Source of the DNA: Bacillus sp. NEB1478
Lineage (GTDB): Bacteria; Bacillota; Bacilli; Bacillales; Fictibacillaceae
Direction: 5' to 3'
Length of the DNA: 64,000 nt
Assembly: GCF_031582965.1 (NCBI RefSeq)
Contig: NZ_CP134049.1
Location: 62,001-126,000, forward strand
The translations under genes were made by a program, and so were the position numbers. Shown in pieces: positions 1-8,566 of the stretch (position 1 is the stretch's first letter; every line of letters starts with the position of its first letter). Under the pieces are notes generated by a model. The model made no database searches. It was not told where the DNA came from and worked only from the letters and a program-made list of their open reading frames with translations.

Positions 1-161
1 AATAAAACCCCTTGAATCATAATCCCTAAAGACATGACTGCAGCCATTGAAGAGGTTTTAACATGAATTTTTTTCAAAGTGATAAAGATAACAAGACAAA
101 CGGAAAGAATGATCAGTAAAAATAAATAAGGCATTTCAATCACCAACACTATAAGATTCAT
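1..161 (-). CDS. Partial membrane protein, N-terminus only
   Basis: An open reading frame on the minus strand runs off the left edge of the window. Its first ~50 residues are strongly hydrophobic (a segment with LFLLIILSVCLVIFI), followed by a short basic stretch (TLKKIHVK) and a second hydrophobic start, so it reads like an integral membrane protein. The start is uncertain: ATG at 161 has no clear ribosome binding site, and the internal ATG at 134 is only weakly supported by a GGTGAT upstream. It is divergent from the yjdM-like gene. No family can be assigned from 50 residues. Confidence 0.4.
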   Translation of the reverse strand, partial: MNLIVLVIEMPYLFLLIILSVCLVIFITLKKIHVKTSSMAAVMSLGIMIQGVL

Positions 162-241
162 AAAAAGTATACCATATGCACCAAATACAAAATGATTAAT
201 GAATGATCTAATTTCGTTAATAAAAACGGAGGAAATAAATA

Positions 242-583
242 ATGTCTAACTTACCAAACTGCCCAAAGTGCAAATCCGAATACACATATGAGGATGGAAG
301 CCTTTTTGTTTGTCCTGAATGTGCGCATGAGTGGAGTTCAGAAACAGATGTAGAAACGGGCAGCGATCAGAAAATCGTTAAAGATTCCAATGGAAATGTC
401 TTAAATGATGGCGATTCTATATCTGTAATCAAAGACCTTAAAGTAAAAGGAACTTCATCCGTTATTAAGATTGGTACTAAAGTAAAAGGAATTCGTTTAG
501 TTGACGGGGATCATGATATTGAATGTAAAATCGATGGTTTCGGTGCCATGAAGTTAAAATCGGAGTTTGTTAAAAAGATATAA
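242..583 (+). CDS. yjdM: YjdM/PhnA family zinc ribbon protein
   Basis: 113 residues, the usual length for the YjdM (formerly PhnA) family. The N-terminal zinc ribbon shows two CxxC pairs, Cys7/Cys10 and Cys24/Cys27 (the second in VCPECAHEW), followed by the conserved basic PhnA domain with the [14 protein letters not shown] segment. The family was first linked to alkylphosphonate use, but that role is not supported biochemically and the true function is unclear. The start is fixed by ACGGAGG about 9 bases upstream. The gene stands alone, followed at once by an intrinsic terminator. No phosphonate-cleavage genes are visible, although the next gene belongs to the PEP mutase superfamily. Confidence 0.9.
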   Translation: MSNLPNCPKCKSEYTYEDGSLFVCPECAHEWSSETDVETGSDQKIVKDSNGNVLNDGDSISVIKDLKVKGTSSVIKIGTKVKGIRLVDGDHDIECKIDGFGAMKLKSEFVKKI

Positions 584-610
584 TTACACTTTAATCTTAT
601 CGTACGTACT

Positions 611-638
611 AAAGAAGCTTATCGCAGCTTCTTTTTTT
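611..638 (+). terminator. Intrinsic terminator after yjdM
   Basis: AAAGAAGCT and AGCTTCTTT form a stem over a short loop, followed by a run of T. It ends the yjdM transcript. Confidence 0.85.
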
Positions 639-774
639 GGGCTATTTTTTCTCAATCTTTGTTGCTTTTGGAAATAGTTGAGCCTCCTTTTAACAGACTA
701 TAAGAGCAAGATTGAGGACGAAAAGACCATTCCCCTCTTGTTAAAATAAGGTAACAAATATTGGAGGGGTTAAA

Positions 775-1551
775 ATGAACAAAATTCAGGAATTTAATAG
801 GCTTCACAATTCAGAAGAAATATTAATGTTAGGAAATGCATGGGATTTATTGTCGGCATTAACTCTTGAAAAAATGGGATTCAAAGCAATAGGTACAACG
901 AGTTGGGGAATTGCAAACTCACTAGGTTTTGCAGATGGAGAATTGATTGATTTTAATAGACATTTAGATATTATTAAAACCATTGCAACTCATGTGAAAA
1001 TCCCTGTTTCTGCTGATATAGAAGCAGGTTATGGAGAAAGCGCAGAAACCATTGTTCAGAACGTTTTAAGAACGGCTGACATTGGTGTAGCTGGTATTAA
1101 TATTGAAGATTCAATGAAGCAGCAAAAAGGTTTGAAAGAGATAGCTGTACACGCTGATCTTTTATCAAAAATAAGGTCCTCTCTTGATCATCACGGTTTT
1201 AAGGATTTCTATGTTAATGCAAGAATTGATACATATTTTCAAAGAGAAGCTCCATTTGAGGAAACGATTATACGAGCAAAAGCTTACATTGAGAGCGGGG
1301 CAAGTGGTATCTTTGTTCCTGGTTTAACCGATTACGAGGAGATTCATGAAATGGTTCAAGCGTTTAAAGTCCCTCTAAATGTTTTATCATTGCCCGGACT
1401 TACAAATGGTAAAAAACTAAAAGAATTAGGCGTTAAGCGTTTTAGCTTTGGCAATGCGTTATCTGATAAAGTCATTGCTGTTATGGAAAAAAGTGCAGCA
1501 CATTTATTGGAGATGAAGGATACTTCACATCTATACGAAACAGTTGTTTAA
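775..1551 (+). CDS. Isocitrate lyase / PEP mutase superfamily enzyme
   Basis: 258 residues with the PEP mutase/isocitrate lyase beta-alpha barrel pattern. An N-terminal segment NAWDLLSALTLEKMGF (21-36) leads to IGTTSWG (39-45), and the metal-binding strand is VSADIEAGYG with Asp81 and Glu83. A later strand GVAGINIED carries acidic residues typical of the Mg site. Family members cleave or form C-C or C-P bonds in 2-oxo acid substrates such as methylisocitrate, oxaloacetate or phosphonopyruvate. I do not see the KKCGH-type signature of true isocitrate or methylisocitrate lyases, so the substrate is unknown. The ribosome binding site TGGAGGGG precedes the ATG. It is monocistronic and converges on the carboxymuconolactone decarboxylase-like gene. 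Confidence 0.85.
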   Translation: MNKIQEFNRLHNSEEILMLGNAWDLLSALTLEKMGFKAIGTTSWGIANSLGFADGELIDFNRHLDIIKTIATHVKIPVSADIEAGYGESAETIVQNVLRTADIGVAGINIEDSMKQQKGLKEIAVHADLLSKIRSSLDHHGFKDFYVNARIDTYFQREAPFEETIIRAKAYIESGASGIFVPGLTDYEEIHEMVQAFKVPLNVLSLPGLTNGKKLKELGVKRFSFGNALSDKVIAVMEKSAAHLLEMKDTSHLYETVV

Positions 1552-1571
1552 AAAGCAATCTTCATTAAAAA

Positions 1572-1601
1572 AAGAAGCCATGTTATTCAAACAGGCTTCT
1601 T
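1572..1601. terminator. Bidirectional terminator between convergent genes
   Basis: AAGAAGCC pairs with GGCTTCTT around a 14-nt loop, with A-rich sequence before and T-rich sequence after, so it can serve both convergent genes. Confidence 0.8.
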
Positions 1602-1615
1602 CTTTCTTTGTTCGA

Positions 1616-2029
1616 TTAGTGAGCTTTAGGAACATCTCCTTCTTTTCTCATCGTAAAAACTTTCTTCGCAACAGTTAAGGCATTCAATACTCTCGGAAAC
1701 CCTGTGTATGGAATTAAGTGAGTAATGCTTTCAACGATTTCCTCTTTTGTTAAGCCTGCTGTCAAACCTGTATTAATATGAAGTTCGAGCTGCGGCTCAG
1801 TTCCTTGTGTGACAAGGGAAGAGATTGTAACCAGTGCACGCTGTTTATTTGTTAATCCCGCGCGCGAGTAGATCTCGCCGTATGCAAACTCAATAATGTA
1901 CTTGGCTACATCTGGTGCTATATCTTCCAGATCCTCTGATATTTTCAAGTGTGTAGAGATGTCGTTGTTATCTGTTAAAGTGTATTCCATTAATTTATCC
2001 AGGCCGTTTTTATATCGGTTATTCTCCAT
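1616..2029 (-). CDS. Carboxymuconolactone decarboxylase family protein
   Basis: 137 residues of the CMD/AhpD-like helical fold. The core runs from the GEIYSRAGLTNKQRALVTISSLV segment through ELHINTGLTAGLTKEEIVESITHLIPYTGFPRVLNAL, the usual CMD pattern with His at the helix turn. The CxxC redox pair of AhpD is absent, so this is the non-peroxidase CMD type (gamma-carboxymuconolactone decarboxylase or an uncharacterised relative). The start is set by AGGAGG eight bases upstream. It lies downstream of, and on the same strand as, the LysR gene, with an inverted repeat between them, so it may be a target of that regulator. The substrate is not evident. Confidence 0.85.
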   Translation of the reverse strand: MENNRYKNGLDKLMEYTLTDNNDISTHLKISEDLEDIAPDVAKYIIEFAYGEIYSRAGLTNKQRALVTISSLVTQGTEPQLELHINTGLTAGLTKEEIVESITHLIPYTGFPRVLNALTVAKKVFTMRKEGDVPKAH

Positions 2030-2103
2030 TAATAGCGCCTCCTAATAAATTTATTTCGTCTTAGGAACCACTATAACCCAGGTTTTATCATGCGTAAAAT
2101 ACA

Positions 2104-2136
2104 TATAACTTATTCAAACTATGCAATTTAGTTATA
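2104..2136. promoter_or_regulatory. Inverted repeat upstream of the CMD gene
   Basis: TATAACT and AGTTATA are separated by 19 bases that include ATGCAAT. The size suits a LysR-type site and a related repeat lies in front of the lysR gene. Binding is inferred. Confidence 0.35.
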
Positions 2137-2141
2137 ATTAA

Positions 2142-3023
2142 TTATTTTGGAAACTGTGGAAGCATCCTTATAAATTCACGTGTTGCGTATGACACGTACT
2201 TTCCTTTCTTTTTGATGACTCCGAGTTTATAAGGAAGGATTGGGTTTACTATCGGTATAGCTTTGATGATGGTTTTATCTACTCTTTTTTCAATCGATTC
2301 AGGGAAAATAGAAACACCTAGGTTTTCTGCAATCATTTCACTAATAAAATCCCATTGAGAGCTTTCATAAGCAATCTGCGGGATGAATCCGGCATTGGAA
2401 CATTCCTGGATGATCCGGTCATGCAGTGCGTACCCCTCACTAAAAAGGATAAAGGACTCTTTTTGTAGATCCTTCATTTCCACGTTTTCCTTTTCTGATA
2501 AAGGATGAGAAACATGAACAAAGAGCATGAGCTGCTCTGAAATAAAAGAAACGATATCAAATTCTCCTTCGTCCATCGGCAGAACAACCACTCCAAGGTC
2601 CAGTAAACCATCACTGACTTCTTGCTCAACCTTGTTTGCTCCGTGCTCAATAAGATGTAATTGAATATTCGGGTACTGCTTTTTGAATTCTTTAATAATC
2701 CGGGGAAAAAATAAAAAACCGATCAACGGAGGTATCCCGATCTTAATCTTCCCTTTCTTTAGATTCATAAGATCATATAGATTGGCAGACAAGTTATCCA
2801 ATGACTCTAAAATCATTTTTCCTTGCTCATAAACAATCTCACCAGCTTCAGTCAATTCGATTTGCCTTGCAGATCGGTCGATGAGCTCAATATCCAATTC
2901 ACCTTCTAAGCTCCTTACCATTTTGCTCAGTGTCGGCTGGGATAAATGAAGAACATTAGATGCCTTAGTAAAACTTTTGTATTTTGCTACCTCGTTAAAA
3001 TAAGTTAATTGACGTATATCCAT
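2142..3023 (-). CDS. LysR-family transcriptional regulator
   Basis: 293 residues, a standard LysR length. The winged helix-turn-helix covers about residues 1-60 (MDIRQLTYFNEVAKYKSFTK, then SQPTLSKMVRSLEGEL), and a periplasmic-binding-protein-like effector domain follows from about residue 90. A GGGAGC sequence precedes the ATG. It is transcribed away from the GntP permease/3-hydroxybutyrate dehydrogenase pair, which is the classic arrangement for a LysR activator of the divergent genes. The inducer is inferred to be a hydroxy acid or a metabolite of the exported or imported substrate. Confidence 0.9.
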   Translation of the reverse strand: MDIRQLTYFNEVAKYKSFTKASNVLHLSQPTLSKMVRSLEGELDIELIDRSARQIELTEAGEIVYEQGKMILESLDNLSANLYDLMNLKKGKIKIGIPPLIGFLFFPRIIKEFKKQYPNIQLHLIEHGANKVEQEVSDGLLDLGVVVLPMDEGEFDIVSFISEQLMLFVHVSHPLSEKENVEMKDLQKESFILFSEGYALHDRIIQECSNAGFIPQIAYESSQWDFISEMIAENLGVSIFPESIEKRVDKTIIKAIPIVNPILPYKLGVIKKKGKYVSYATREFIRMLPQFPK

Positions 3024-3046
3024 TGTAAAAAAGCTCCCATCTCTTC

Positions 3047-3133
3047 CTATAACTTTATTGCATACTACTTATAGTTTTAATTCATTTTACTTATTTAAAA
3101 CATAAGAGTAAAATTTCTTTTCGTAAAAAGAAA
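3047..3133. promoter_or_regulatory. Divergent lysR / gntP control region
   Basis: Two inverted repeats are visible. CTATAA-N16-TTATAG (3047-3074) sits near the lysR start and resembles the repeat at 2104-2136. A perfect 8-bp repeat TTTCTTTT/AAAAGAAA (3114-3133) lies nearer the permease. They are candidate LysR or promoter-proximal sites; no binding evidence exists in the sequence itself. Confidence 0.4.
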
Positions 3134-3218
3134 CTATTTTTTATTCGTTATTTATTTCGAAATTGTGAAACGCGAAAAGTTGTAAGCGGACTCTTCGTTT
3201 TAAAAGGAGGATACATCA

Positions 3219-4505
3219 TTGGTTAGTATCTTGATAGGTCTAGCACTTCTTATGTTCTTTGCTTACTTGGGATGGTCTATCATTTGGGTGGCACCAATCG
3301 TAGCTGGGATAGTTGCGATGTTGAGCGGCCTTGATCTCATGGATGCATATACAAATACGTATATGACCGGTTTTGTGAACTTTGCAAAACAATGGTTCCC
3401 AATTTTCTTGCTTGGAGCGGTCTTTGGAAAGCTCATGGAGGATACGGGTGCTGCTAAATCGGTTGCTTTTCAAATTACTAAGTTTATCGGAGAAAAGCGT
3501 GCAATATTAGGCGTATTGGTTGCATCAGCTGTTCTAACATATGGCGGTGTCAGCCTGTTCGTCGTTGTGTTTGCCATTTATCCGATCGCAGTAGCGTTAT
3601 TTAAGAAAGCGAATATTTCCAGAACGCTGATTGCTCCGACAATCGTTTTAGGGGCATTCACCTTCACGATGACGGCAGTTCCTGGGACACCGCAGATTCA
3701 GAACTTGATTCCTATGAATTCGTTTAAAACCACACCGATGGCAGGTTCTTTTATTGGAATCGCAGCTACTTTAATTATGGCGGTGGGCGGTTATTTCTGG
3801 CTCACGTTTAGAGAGAAGAAGATGACGGCTGCGGGTATTCATTTTAAAGAAGCGGATACAGGAGAAGAAAAAGAAAGTACTGAGAATGAGAAATTACCAA
3901 ACTGGATTCTTTCTCTTGCACCACTAGCGATTGTAGTTATTTTGCTGAACTTATTTAAATTAGAGCCGATTCCGTCTTTATTAGCAGGGATCGCGGCCAT
4001 CCTTTTAATAAATGTGAAGCAATACAAAAAGTTCATTGGATCCATTAACGAAGGCGGAAAAGGTTCGGTAATGGCTATAATGAACACAAGTGCTGCCGTT
4101 GGGTTTGGTGCAGTAGTAACAAGTGTTCCCGAGTTTGCCCATATCACAAAAATGCTGTTAGGTATTTCGAGCAATCCTCTTGTTTCAGAGTCTTTGGTTA
4201 TTCAGATTTTGGCAATGATTACCGGATCTGCTTCAGGCGGAATGGGTATAGCATTACAAGCTTTGGGCGGCACGTATTATGATTTAGCACAATCAACTGG
4301 TATTAGTCCAGAAGCCTTCCACCGAATGGCTTCTGTCGCTTCAGGTGCGTCTATACTTCCGCACAATGGGGCATTGTTGACTCTCCTTGCAGTAACGAAA
4401 GTCACTCACAAGGACTGTTACAAGGATGTATTTATGGTTGGTCTTGTTATTCCAACAATTGCAGTAATTGTTGGAATTATTATGGCTAGTATAGGGATTA
4501 TCTAA
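3219..4505 (+). CDS. GntP-family gluconate/hydroxy-acid permease
   Basis: 428 residues with about 12 hydrophobic segments and the GntP family motifs (an FGKLMEDTGAAKSVA segment near 70, a conserved PGTPQIQN loop near 155, and an SGGMGIALQALGGTYYD segment near 345). It starts at TTG 3219, supported by AAAGGAGG eight bases upstream. It is followed after 22 bases by 3-hydroxybutyrate dehydrogenase. In Bacillus subtilis the related YxjC permease also sits next to a 3-hydroxybutyrate dehydrogenase (YxjF) and CoA-transferase genes, so uptake of 3-hydroxybutyrate or a similar short hydroxy acid by proton symport is a reasonable inference. The CoA transferase genes are missing here. Confidence 0.85.
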   Translation: MVSILIGLALLMFFAYLGWSIIWVAPIVAGIVAMLSGLDLMDAYTNTYMTGFVNFAKQWFPIFLLGAVFGKLMEDTGAAKSVAFQITKFIGEKRAILGVLVASAVLTYGGVSLFVVVFAIYPIAVALFKKANISRTLIAPTIVLGAFTFTMTAVPGTPQIQNLIPMNSFKTTPMAGSFIGIAATLIMAVGGYFWLTFREKKMTAAGIHFKEADTGEEKESTENEKLPNWILSLAPLAIVVILLNLFKLEPIPSLLAGIAAILLINVKQYKKFIGSINEGGKGSVMAIMNTSAAVGFGAVVTSVPEFAHITKMLLGISSNPLVSESLVIQILAMITGSASGGMGIALQALGGTYYDLAQSTGISPEAFHRMASVASGASILPHNGALLTLLAVTKVTHKDCYKDVFMVGLVIPTIAVIVGIIMASIGII

Positions 4506-4527
4506 AAAACAGAAGGAGTGTTTCGAA

Positions 4528-5304
4528 ATGGTTGAAAATAAAGTAGTAGTGATTACAGGTTCTGCTAGTGGTATTGGTTTTGAAATCGGAAAAATGTTTG
4601 CTGAAAACGGAAGCAAAGTTGTTCTTACTGATTTAAATGCTGAAGGTGTCGAAAAAGCTGCTGAAGGCCTTAGAACACTTGGCTTTGAAGCAATGGGTCT
4701 TAAAGCAGATGTAACAAGTGAAGAAGATATCAAAAATATGATTGAGACAGCACATGAAAAATATGGCCGAATCGACGTTTTGATCAACAATGCTGGTCTT
4801 CAGCATGTATCTCCAATCGAAGAATTTCCTACAGCGAAATTTGAATTGATGATCAAAATCATGCTTACTGCTCCATTCATCGCGACAAAGCATGTACTTC
4901 CAATCATGAAGAAGCAATCTTTCGGACGTATCATCAATGTTTCTTCCATCAACGGATTAATTGGTTTTGCTGGTAAAGCGGCGTACAACAGTGCAAAACA
5001 CGGTGTTATCGGTCTTACGAAGGTGGCGGCATTAGAATCAGCTGCACATGGCGTTACAGTTAACGCTCTTTGCCCTGGATATGTAGACACACCGTTAGTA
5101 CGCGGTCAGATGGAAGATCTAGCGAAAACAAGAAACGTTTCTTTAGAAAAAGTACTTGAAGAGGTTATTTATCCATTAGTTCCACAAAAACGTTTATTGG
5201 ACGTAAGTGAGATCGCGGATTATGCAATGTTCTTATCAAGCGATAAAGCGAAAAGTGTAACAGGACAAGCCATCGTCATCGATGGCGGTTATACAGCTCA
5301 ATAA
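4528..5304 (+). CDS. 3-hydroxybutyrate dehydrogenase (short-chain dehydrogenase)
   Basis: 258 residues, a classical SDR. The cofactor motif TGSASGIG covers residues 10-17, NNAG lies at 87-90, and the catalytic triad is Ser140, Tyr153 and Lys157. The segment NALCPGYVDTPLV is characteristic of D-3-hydroxybutyrate dehydrogenases, which interconvert 3-hydroxybutyrate and acetoacetate with NAD. The ribosome binding site AAGGAGTG precedes the ATG. It forms an operon with the upstream GntP permease, consistent with uptake followed by oxidation. It is cytosolic. Another hydroxy acid substrate remains possible. Confidence 0.88.
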   Translation: MVENKVVVITGSASGIGFEIGKMFAENGSKVVLTDLNAEGVEKAAEGLRTLGFEAMGLKADVTSEEDIKNMIETAHEKYGRIDVLINNAGLQHVSPIEEFPTAKFELMIKIMLTAPFIATKHVLPIMKKQSFGRIINVSSINGLIGFAGKAAYNSAKHGVIGLTKVAALESAAHGVTVNALCPGYVDTPLVRGQMEDLAKTRNVSLEKVLEEVIYPLVPQKRLLDVSEIADYAMFLSSDKAKSVTGQAIVIDGGYTAQ

Positions 5305-5322
5305 TATTAATAGGACTGGCAA

Positions 5323-5357
5323 AGAGAGTATAGGTTAAATAAACCTGTACTCTTTTT
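5323..5357 (+). terminator. Terminator of the permease/dehydrogenase operon
   Basis: AGAGTATAGGTT pairs with AACCTGTACTCT (one mismatch), followed by TTTTTG. Confidence 0.85.
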
Positions 5358-5404
5358 GTTTTCAGAAATCTTTATTAAAATACGAATGCTTATGGAAAGG
5401 AGAT

Positions 5405-5419
5405 TTTTAAACGCTTCCA
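5405..5419 (+). promoter_or_regulatory. cre-like catabolite control site
   Basis: TTTTAAACGCTTCCA matches the CcpA consensus WTGNAANCGNWNNCW with one mismatch. It lies 25 bases before the PTS start codon, a position where CcpA could block elongation or initiation. Confidence 0.5.
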
Positions 5420-5443
5420 CTATCCGAGTTCAAGGAGGATTTT

Positions 5444-7360
5444 ATGAAAATTTTAGCGATAACATCTTGTCCAAATGGAATTGCCCATACTTACATGGCG
5501 GCAGAAAATATTCAAAAAGCAGCGGACCGTTTAGGCGTTCAGATGAAGATTGAAACTCAAGGTTCTATAGGGGTAGAGAATGAGTTTTCGGAAAAGGACA
5601 TTCAAGAAGCGGACGGTATCATCATTGCTGCTGATAAAACAGTAAATAAAGATCGATTCAATGGAAAAAAACTGCTGGTGACGGGTGTTCAAGAGGGAAT
5701 TAGAAAACCTGAACATCTTATTCAGCAAATAATGGATGGTGATGTTCCTGTTTATCAATCGAACTCAGGGGCTTCTTATGATAATAAAAAAGATAAAAAG
5801 GAAAATCCGATCTACCGGCATCTCATGAATGGCGTCTCGTATATGATTCCTTTTATTGTTGTTGGCGGACTTTTAATCGCGATCGCACTTACGCTGGGCG
5901 GAGACAAAACGCCAGGTGGCATCGTCATACCAGATGACTCGTTCTGGAAAAAGATTGAGATGATCGGAGGCGCGTCCTTTACGTTCATGATTCCGATTTT
6001 AGCAGGGTTCATTTCTTATAGTATCGCTGATCGTCCAGGACTGGCTCCGGGAATCATCGGCGGGTATATTGCAGCGACCGGAAGCTTTTATGGAAGTGAA
6101 GCGGGAGCTGGTTTTCTGGGAGGAATTATCGCCGGTTTCCTTGCCGGTTATGTTGCATTAGCGATAAAGAAGTTAAAAGTACCAAGTGCTGTTCAGCCGA
6201 TTATGCCGATTATTATCATTCCGGTATTGTCATCACTTATTGTTGGATTAGCATTTATCTTTGTTATTGGTGCACCTGTAGCTAAAGTGTTTGAGGTGCT
6301 GACAACATGGTTAGCTGGCATGCAGGGCAGCAGTTCTTTGTTATTAGCCCTGATTTTAGGCGCAATGATTTCCTTTGATATGGGGGGGCCTGTGAATAAA
6401 GTAGCCTTTCTGTTTGGGTCTGCCATGATTGGAGAAGGAAACTACGAAATCATGGGTCCTATTGCAGCCGCGATTTGCATCCCTCCTATCGGAATGGGTG
6501 CAGCTACTTTCTTGAGTAAAAGAAAATTCCGGCAGACTGAACGGGAAGCTGGAAAAGCAGCTTTCACAATGGGGTTATTTGGAATTACAGAAGGTGCTAT
6601 TCCGTTTGCAGCACAAGATCCATTGCGTGTTATACCGAGTATTATGGTCGGTTCCATGACGGGATCAGTCATAGCCATGCTGGGAAATGTAGGGGACAGA
6701 GTAGCTCACGGCGGACCAATTGTTGCTGTATTAGGTGCTGTAGATCATGTGCTGATGTTCTTTATTGCAGTAATTGCAGGAGTCCTTGTGACAGCAGCTA
6801 TGATTCATGTACTTAAAAAGGACGTTGAGACTGAAGACGAGCCTGTAAATGAAGAGAAAAAGCAAAATGTTCCACATGAAACATTCAAAAAGGAACAAGA
6901 GATTCAGAAGCTTACTGACATCACTTCCCTTGACCTGATTGATATTGATCTATCGGGAGAAACACGTGACCAAGTAGTGGATGAAATGATTGGAAAAATA
7001 GATGCTGCTCGTTTATTAAATTCCAAGGAAGCATTTAAACAAGCTATTCTGGACCGAGAAAATGAGAGCACTACAGGAATCGGAATGAATATAGCAATAC
7101 CGCATGGTAAAACAAATGCTGTTAAAAAACCGGCTGTTGTGTTCGGTATAAAGCGGGATGGAGTGGACTGGAACAGCTTAGACGGAACAGAAGCAAAATT
7201 GATATTTATGATTGCGGTTCCTAAAAAGAGTGAAGGAAATGAGCATTTAAAAATCCTGCAGATGCTGTCACGAAAACTTATGGATGAAAGTTTTAGAGAA
7301 AAATTGTTAAAAGTGAATACGAAACAAGAAGCTTATGAGCTTTTAAAAGAAATAGAGTAA
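5444..7360 (+). CDS. PTS fructose/mannose-type EIIBCA permease
   Basis: 638 residues in the order IIB-IIC-IIA. The IIB domain starts at once (MKILAITSCPNGIAHTYMAA) with phosphocysteine Cys9. A linker near 105-120 leads to about 8-10 membrane segments of the fructose-family IIC (about 125-460). The cytosolic IIA domain (about 500-638) has its phospho-His at His554 in NIAIPHGKT. The BCA order is that of B. subtilis ManP rather than FruA (ABC). It phosphorylates its sugar during uptake using HPr. AAGGAGG precedes the ATG. No kinase, isomerase or BglG/DeoR regulator is adjacent, so the exact sugar (fructose, mannose or a mannosyl derivative) is not decided. Confidence 0.9.
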   Translation: MKILAITSCPNGIAHTYMAAENIQKAADRLGVQMKIETQGSIGVENEFSEKDIQEADGIIIAADKTVNKDRFNGKKLLVTGVQEGIRKPEHLIQQIMDGDVPVYQSNSGASYDNKKDKKENPIYRHLMNGVSYMIPFIVVGGLLIAIALTLGGDKTPGGIVIPDDSFWKKIEMIGGASFTFMIPILAGFISYSIADRPGLAPGIIGGYIAATGSFYGSEAGAGFLGGIIAGFLAGYVALAIKKLKVPSAVQPIMPIIIIPVLSSLIVGLAFIFVIGAPVAKVFEVLTTWLAGMQGSSSLLLALILGAMISFDMGGPVNKVAFLFGSAMIGEGNYEIMGPIAAAICIPPIGMGAATFLSKRKFRQTEREAGKAAFTMGLFGITEGAIPFAAQDPLRVIPSIMVGSMTGSVIAMLGNVGDRVAHGGPIVAVLGAVDHVLMFFIAVIAGVLVTAAMIHVLKKDVETEDEPVNEEKKQNVPHETFKKEQEIQKLTDITSLDLIDIDLSGETRDQVVDEMIGKIDAARLLNSKEAFKQAILDRENESTTGIGMNIAIPHGKTNAVKKPAVVFGIKRDGVDWNSLDGTEAKLIFMIAVPKKSEGNEHLKILQMLSRKLMDESFREKLLKVNTKQEAYELLKEIE

Positions 7361-7369
7361 AAAATGAGT

Positions 7370-7400
7370 GGATACCGAAAATGATCGGTATCCTTCTTTT
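7370..7400 (+). terminator. Terminator after the PTS gene
   Basis: GGATACCGA pairs perfectly with TCGGTATCC, then TTCTTTT follows. Confidence 0.9.
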
Positions 7401-7490
7401 AGCTTTACTCAATCATATTTTACAACGGGCCATTTTTCTTTTCGTAAAGCGTTCATGAGCTCAGGGCTGGCATGCAGGTTTTCCTGCACC

Positions 7491-7710
7491 AATTCTCTTT
7501 CCTAAAAGAGTGTTACTTTTAGTCTGTTTTTTAAAGAGCCTTCATTGACAAGTTGATTGCAGTGCAAGATTTGAGACTCAGGCTAGGACCAGCGGGTCAG
7601 ATTAGACACAGTAGGTGCAATTAGCAAGCTCACCTTATCCCTCACGGAAAGTGAGAACCTGGAACGGAAATCAACCACTTCTAAGAGCAACAATGATTTC
7701 GAAAATAGCC
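7491..7710. mobile_element. MITE-like element, degenerate short copy
   Basis: A decayed member of the dispersed repeat seen at 15159, 26980 and 29770. The left end CTAAAAGAGTGTTACTTTT is close to the family end, and the middle keeps the AAGTTGATTG...GAGACTC and GGAAATCAACCACT blocks. The right end reads GAGCAACAATGATTTCGAAA then ATAGCC. Its length (about 220 bp) matches the short version at 29770. No target duplication survives. The rest of the gap 7400-7737 shows nothing else. Confidence 0.6.
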
Positions 7711-7737
7711 ATAAAATAAACTCAAAAGTGGTTATTT

Positions 7738-8541
7738 TCACTTTTGAGTCAGTTCGCTCTTATGATCGAAAGGCAATGGGTAATCGTCGGTTTGATTTTC
7801 TTTAATTCTTTTCAGCTGAGCCACAATAATAATGCTGATGATCACCAGCAGGAACCAGGAGCTTATTTTCCCGAGATGAACGAATGACCATGTTTTTTCT
7901 TGATTTGGATATTGCCACGCTCCAAAAAAGGTACTGATATTTTCGGCAATCCAAATAAAGAATCCAATAAGCAGATAGGAAAGTATGATCGGCATCTTAT
8001 AGACTTTTTTATTTATTTCGTAATAAACGACTGTTTTATAAAAAGTAGGAAAAAGAAGAAAGATAAGGATCCATCTTGAATCAAAGAGAAAGTGATGTGT
8101 AAAAAAATTAAGGTAGATTAAAATACAGATACTGTAGACATATACAGGTAACGGCCATCCTTTAATCTGCAGATTTAACCGGCGCCAGCTCTGACAGATA
8201 TAACTTGCCACGCTTGCATACATAAAACCGCTGTAGAGAGGAACCCCATAAAACTTGCTATATCCTTCTTCTGGATAGTTCCAGGAACCCATATGTACTT
8301 TAAAAAGTTCTAATGCGAGTCCAATTACGTGAAACATGCAAATGACTTTCAGTTCATCAACGGTCTCTAGTTTTGCCAATAACATAAAAGCTTGTGAAAT
8401 GAGACATATCAAAAGAATGAAGTCATACCGGGGCAGAAATGGGACGGGATAAAACTTCGATACGGCTAATGTTAAAAAGATGATAACAGGGAAAATGCAC
8501 GATAATGCCTGTAAATAAGCGAATTGAAACAAGGCTTTCAT
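7738..8541 (-). CDS. DUF817 family membrane protein (YoaT-like)
   Basis: 267 residues with about 8 hydrophobic segments and the DUF817 pattern. The conserved stretches are FKVHMGSWNYPEEGYSKF (about 104-121, with the GVPLYSGFMYASVASYI segment after it) and ENISTFFGAWQYPNQEKTWS near 205. B. subtilis YoaT belongs here. No function is known. AAAGGTGATT precedes the ATG. It follows the marR gene by 25 bases on the same strand, so both are probably one transcript controlled by the MarR protein. The soluble C-terminal tail is short and charged. Confidence 0.82.
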   Translation of the reverse strand: MKALFQFAYLQALSCIFPVIIFLTLAVSKFYPVPFLPRYDFILLICLISQAFMLLAKLETVDELKVICMFHVIGLALELFKVHMGSWNYPEEGYSKFYGVPLYSGFMYASVASYICQSWRRLNLQIKGWPLPVYVYSICILIYLNFFTHHFLFDSRWILIFLLFPTFYKTVVYYEINKKVYKMPIILSYLLIGFFIWIAENISTFFGAWQYPNQEKTWSFVHLGKISSWFLLVIISIIIVAQLKRIKENQTDDYPLPFDHKSELTQK

Positions 8542-8566
8542 GAAAGAAAATCACCTTTTCCGTATA

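Noticed and set aside
5356..5553. Short plus-strand frame before the PTS gene
   Set aside because: It crosses the cre site and the PTS start codon in another frame and has no binding site.
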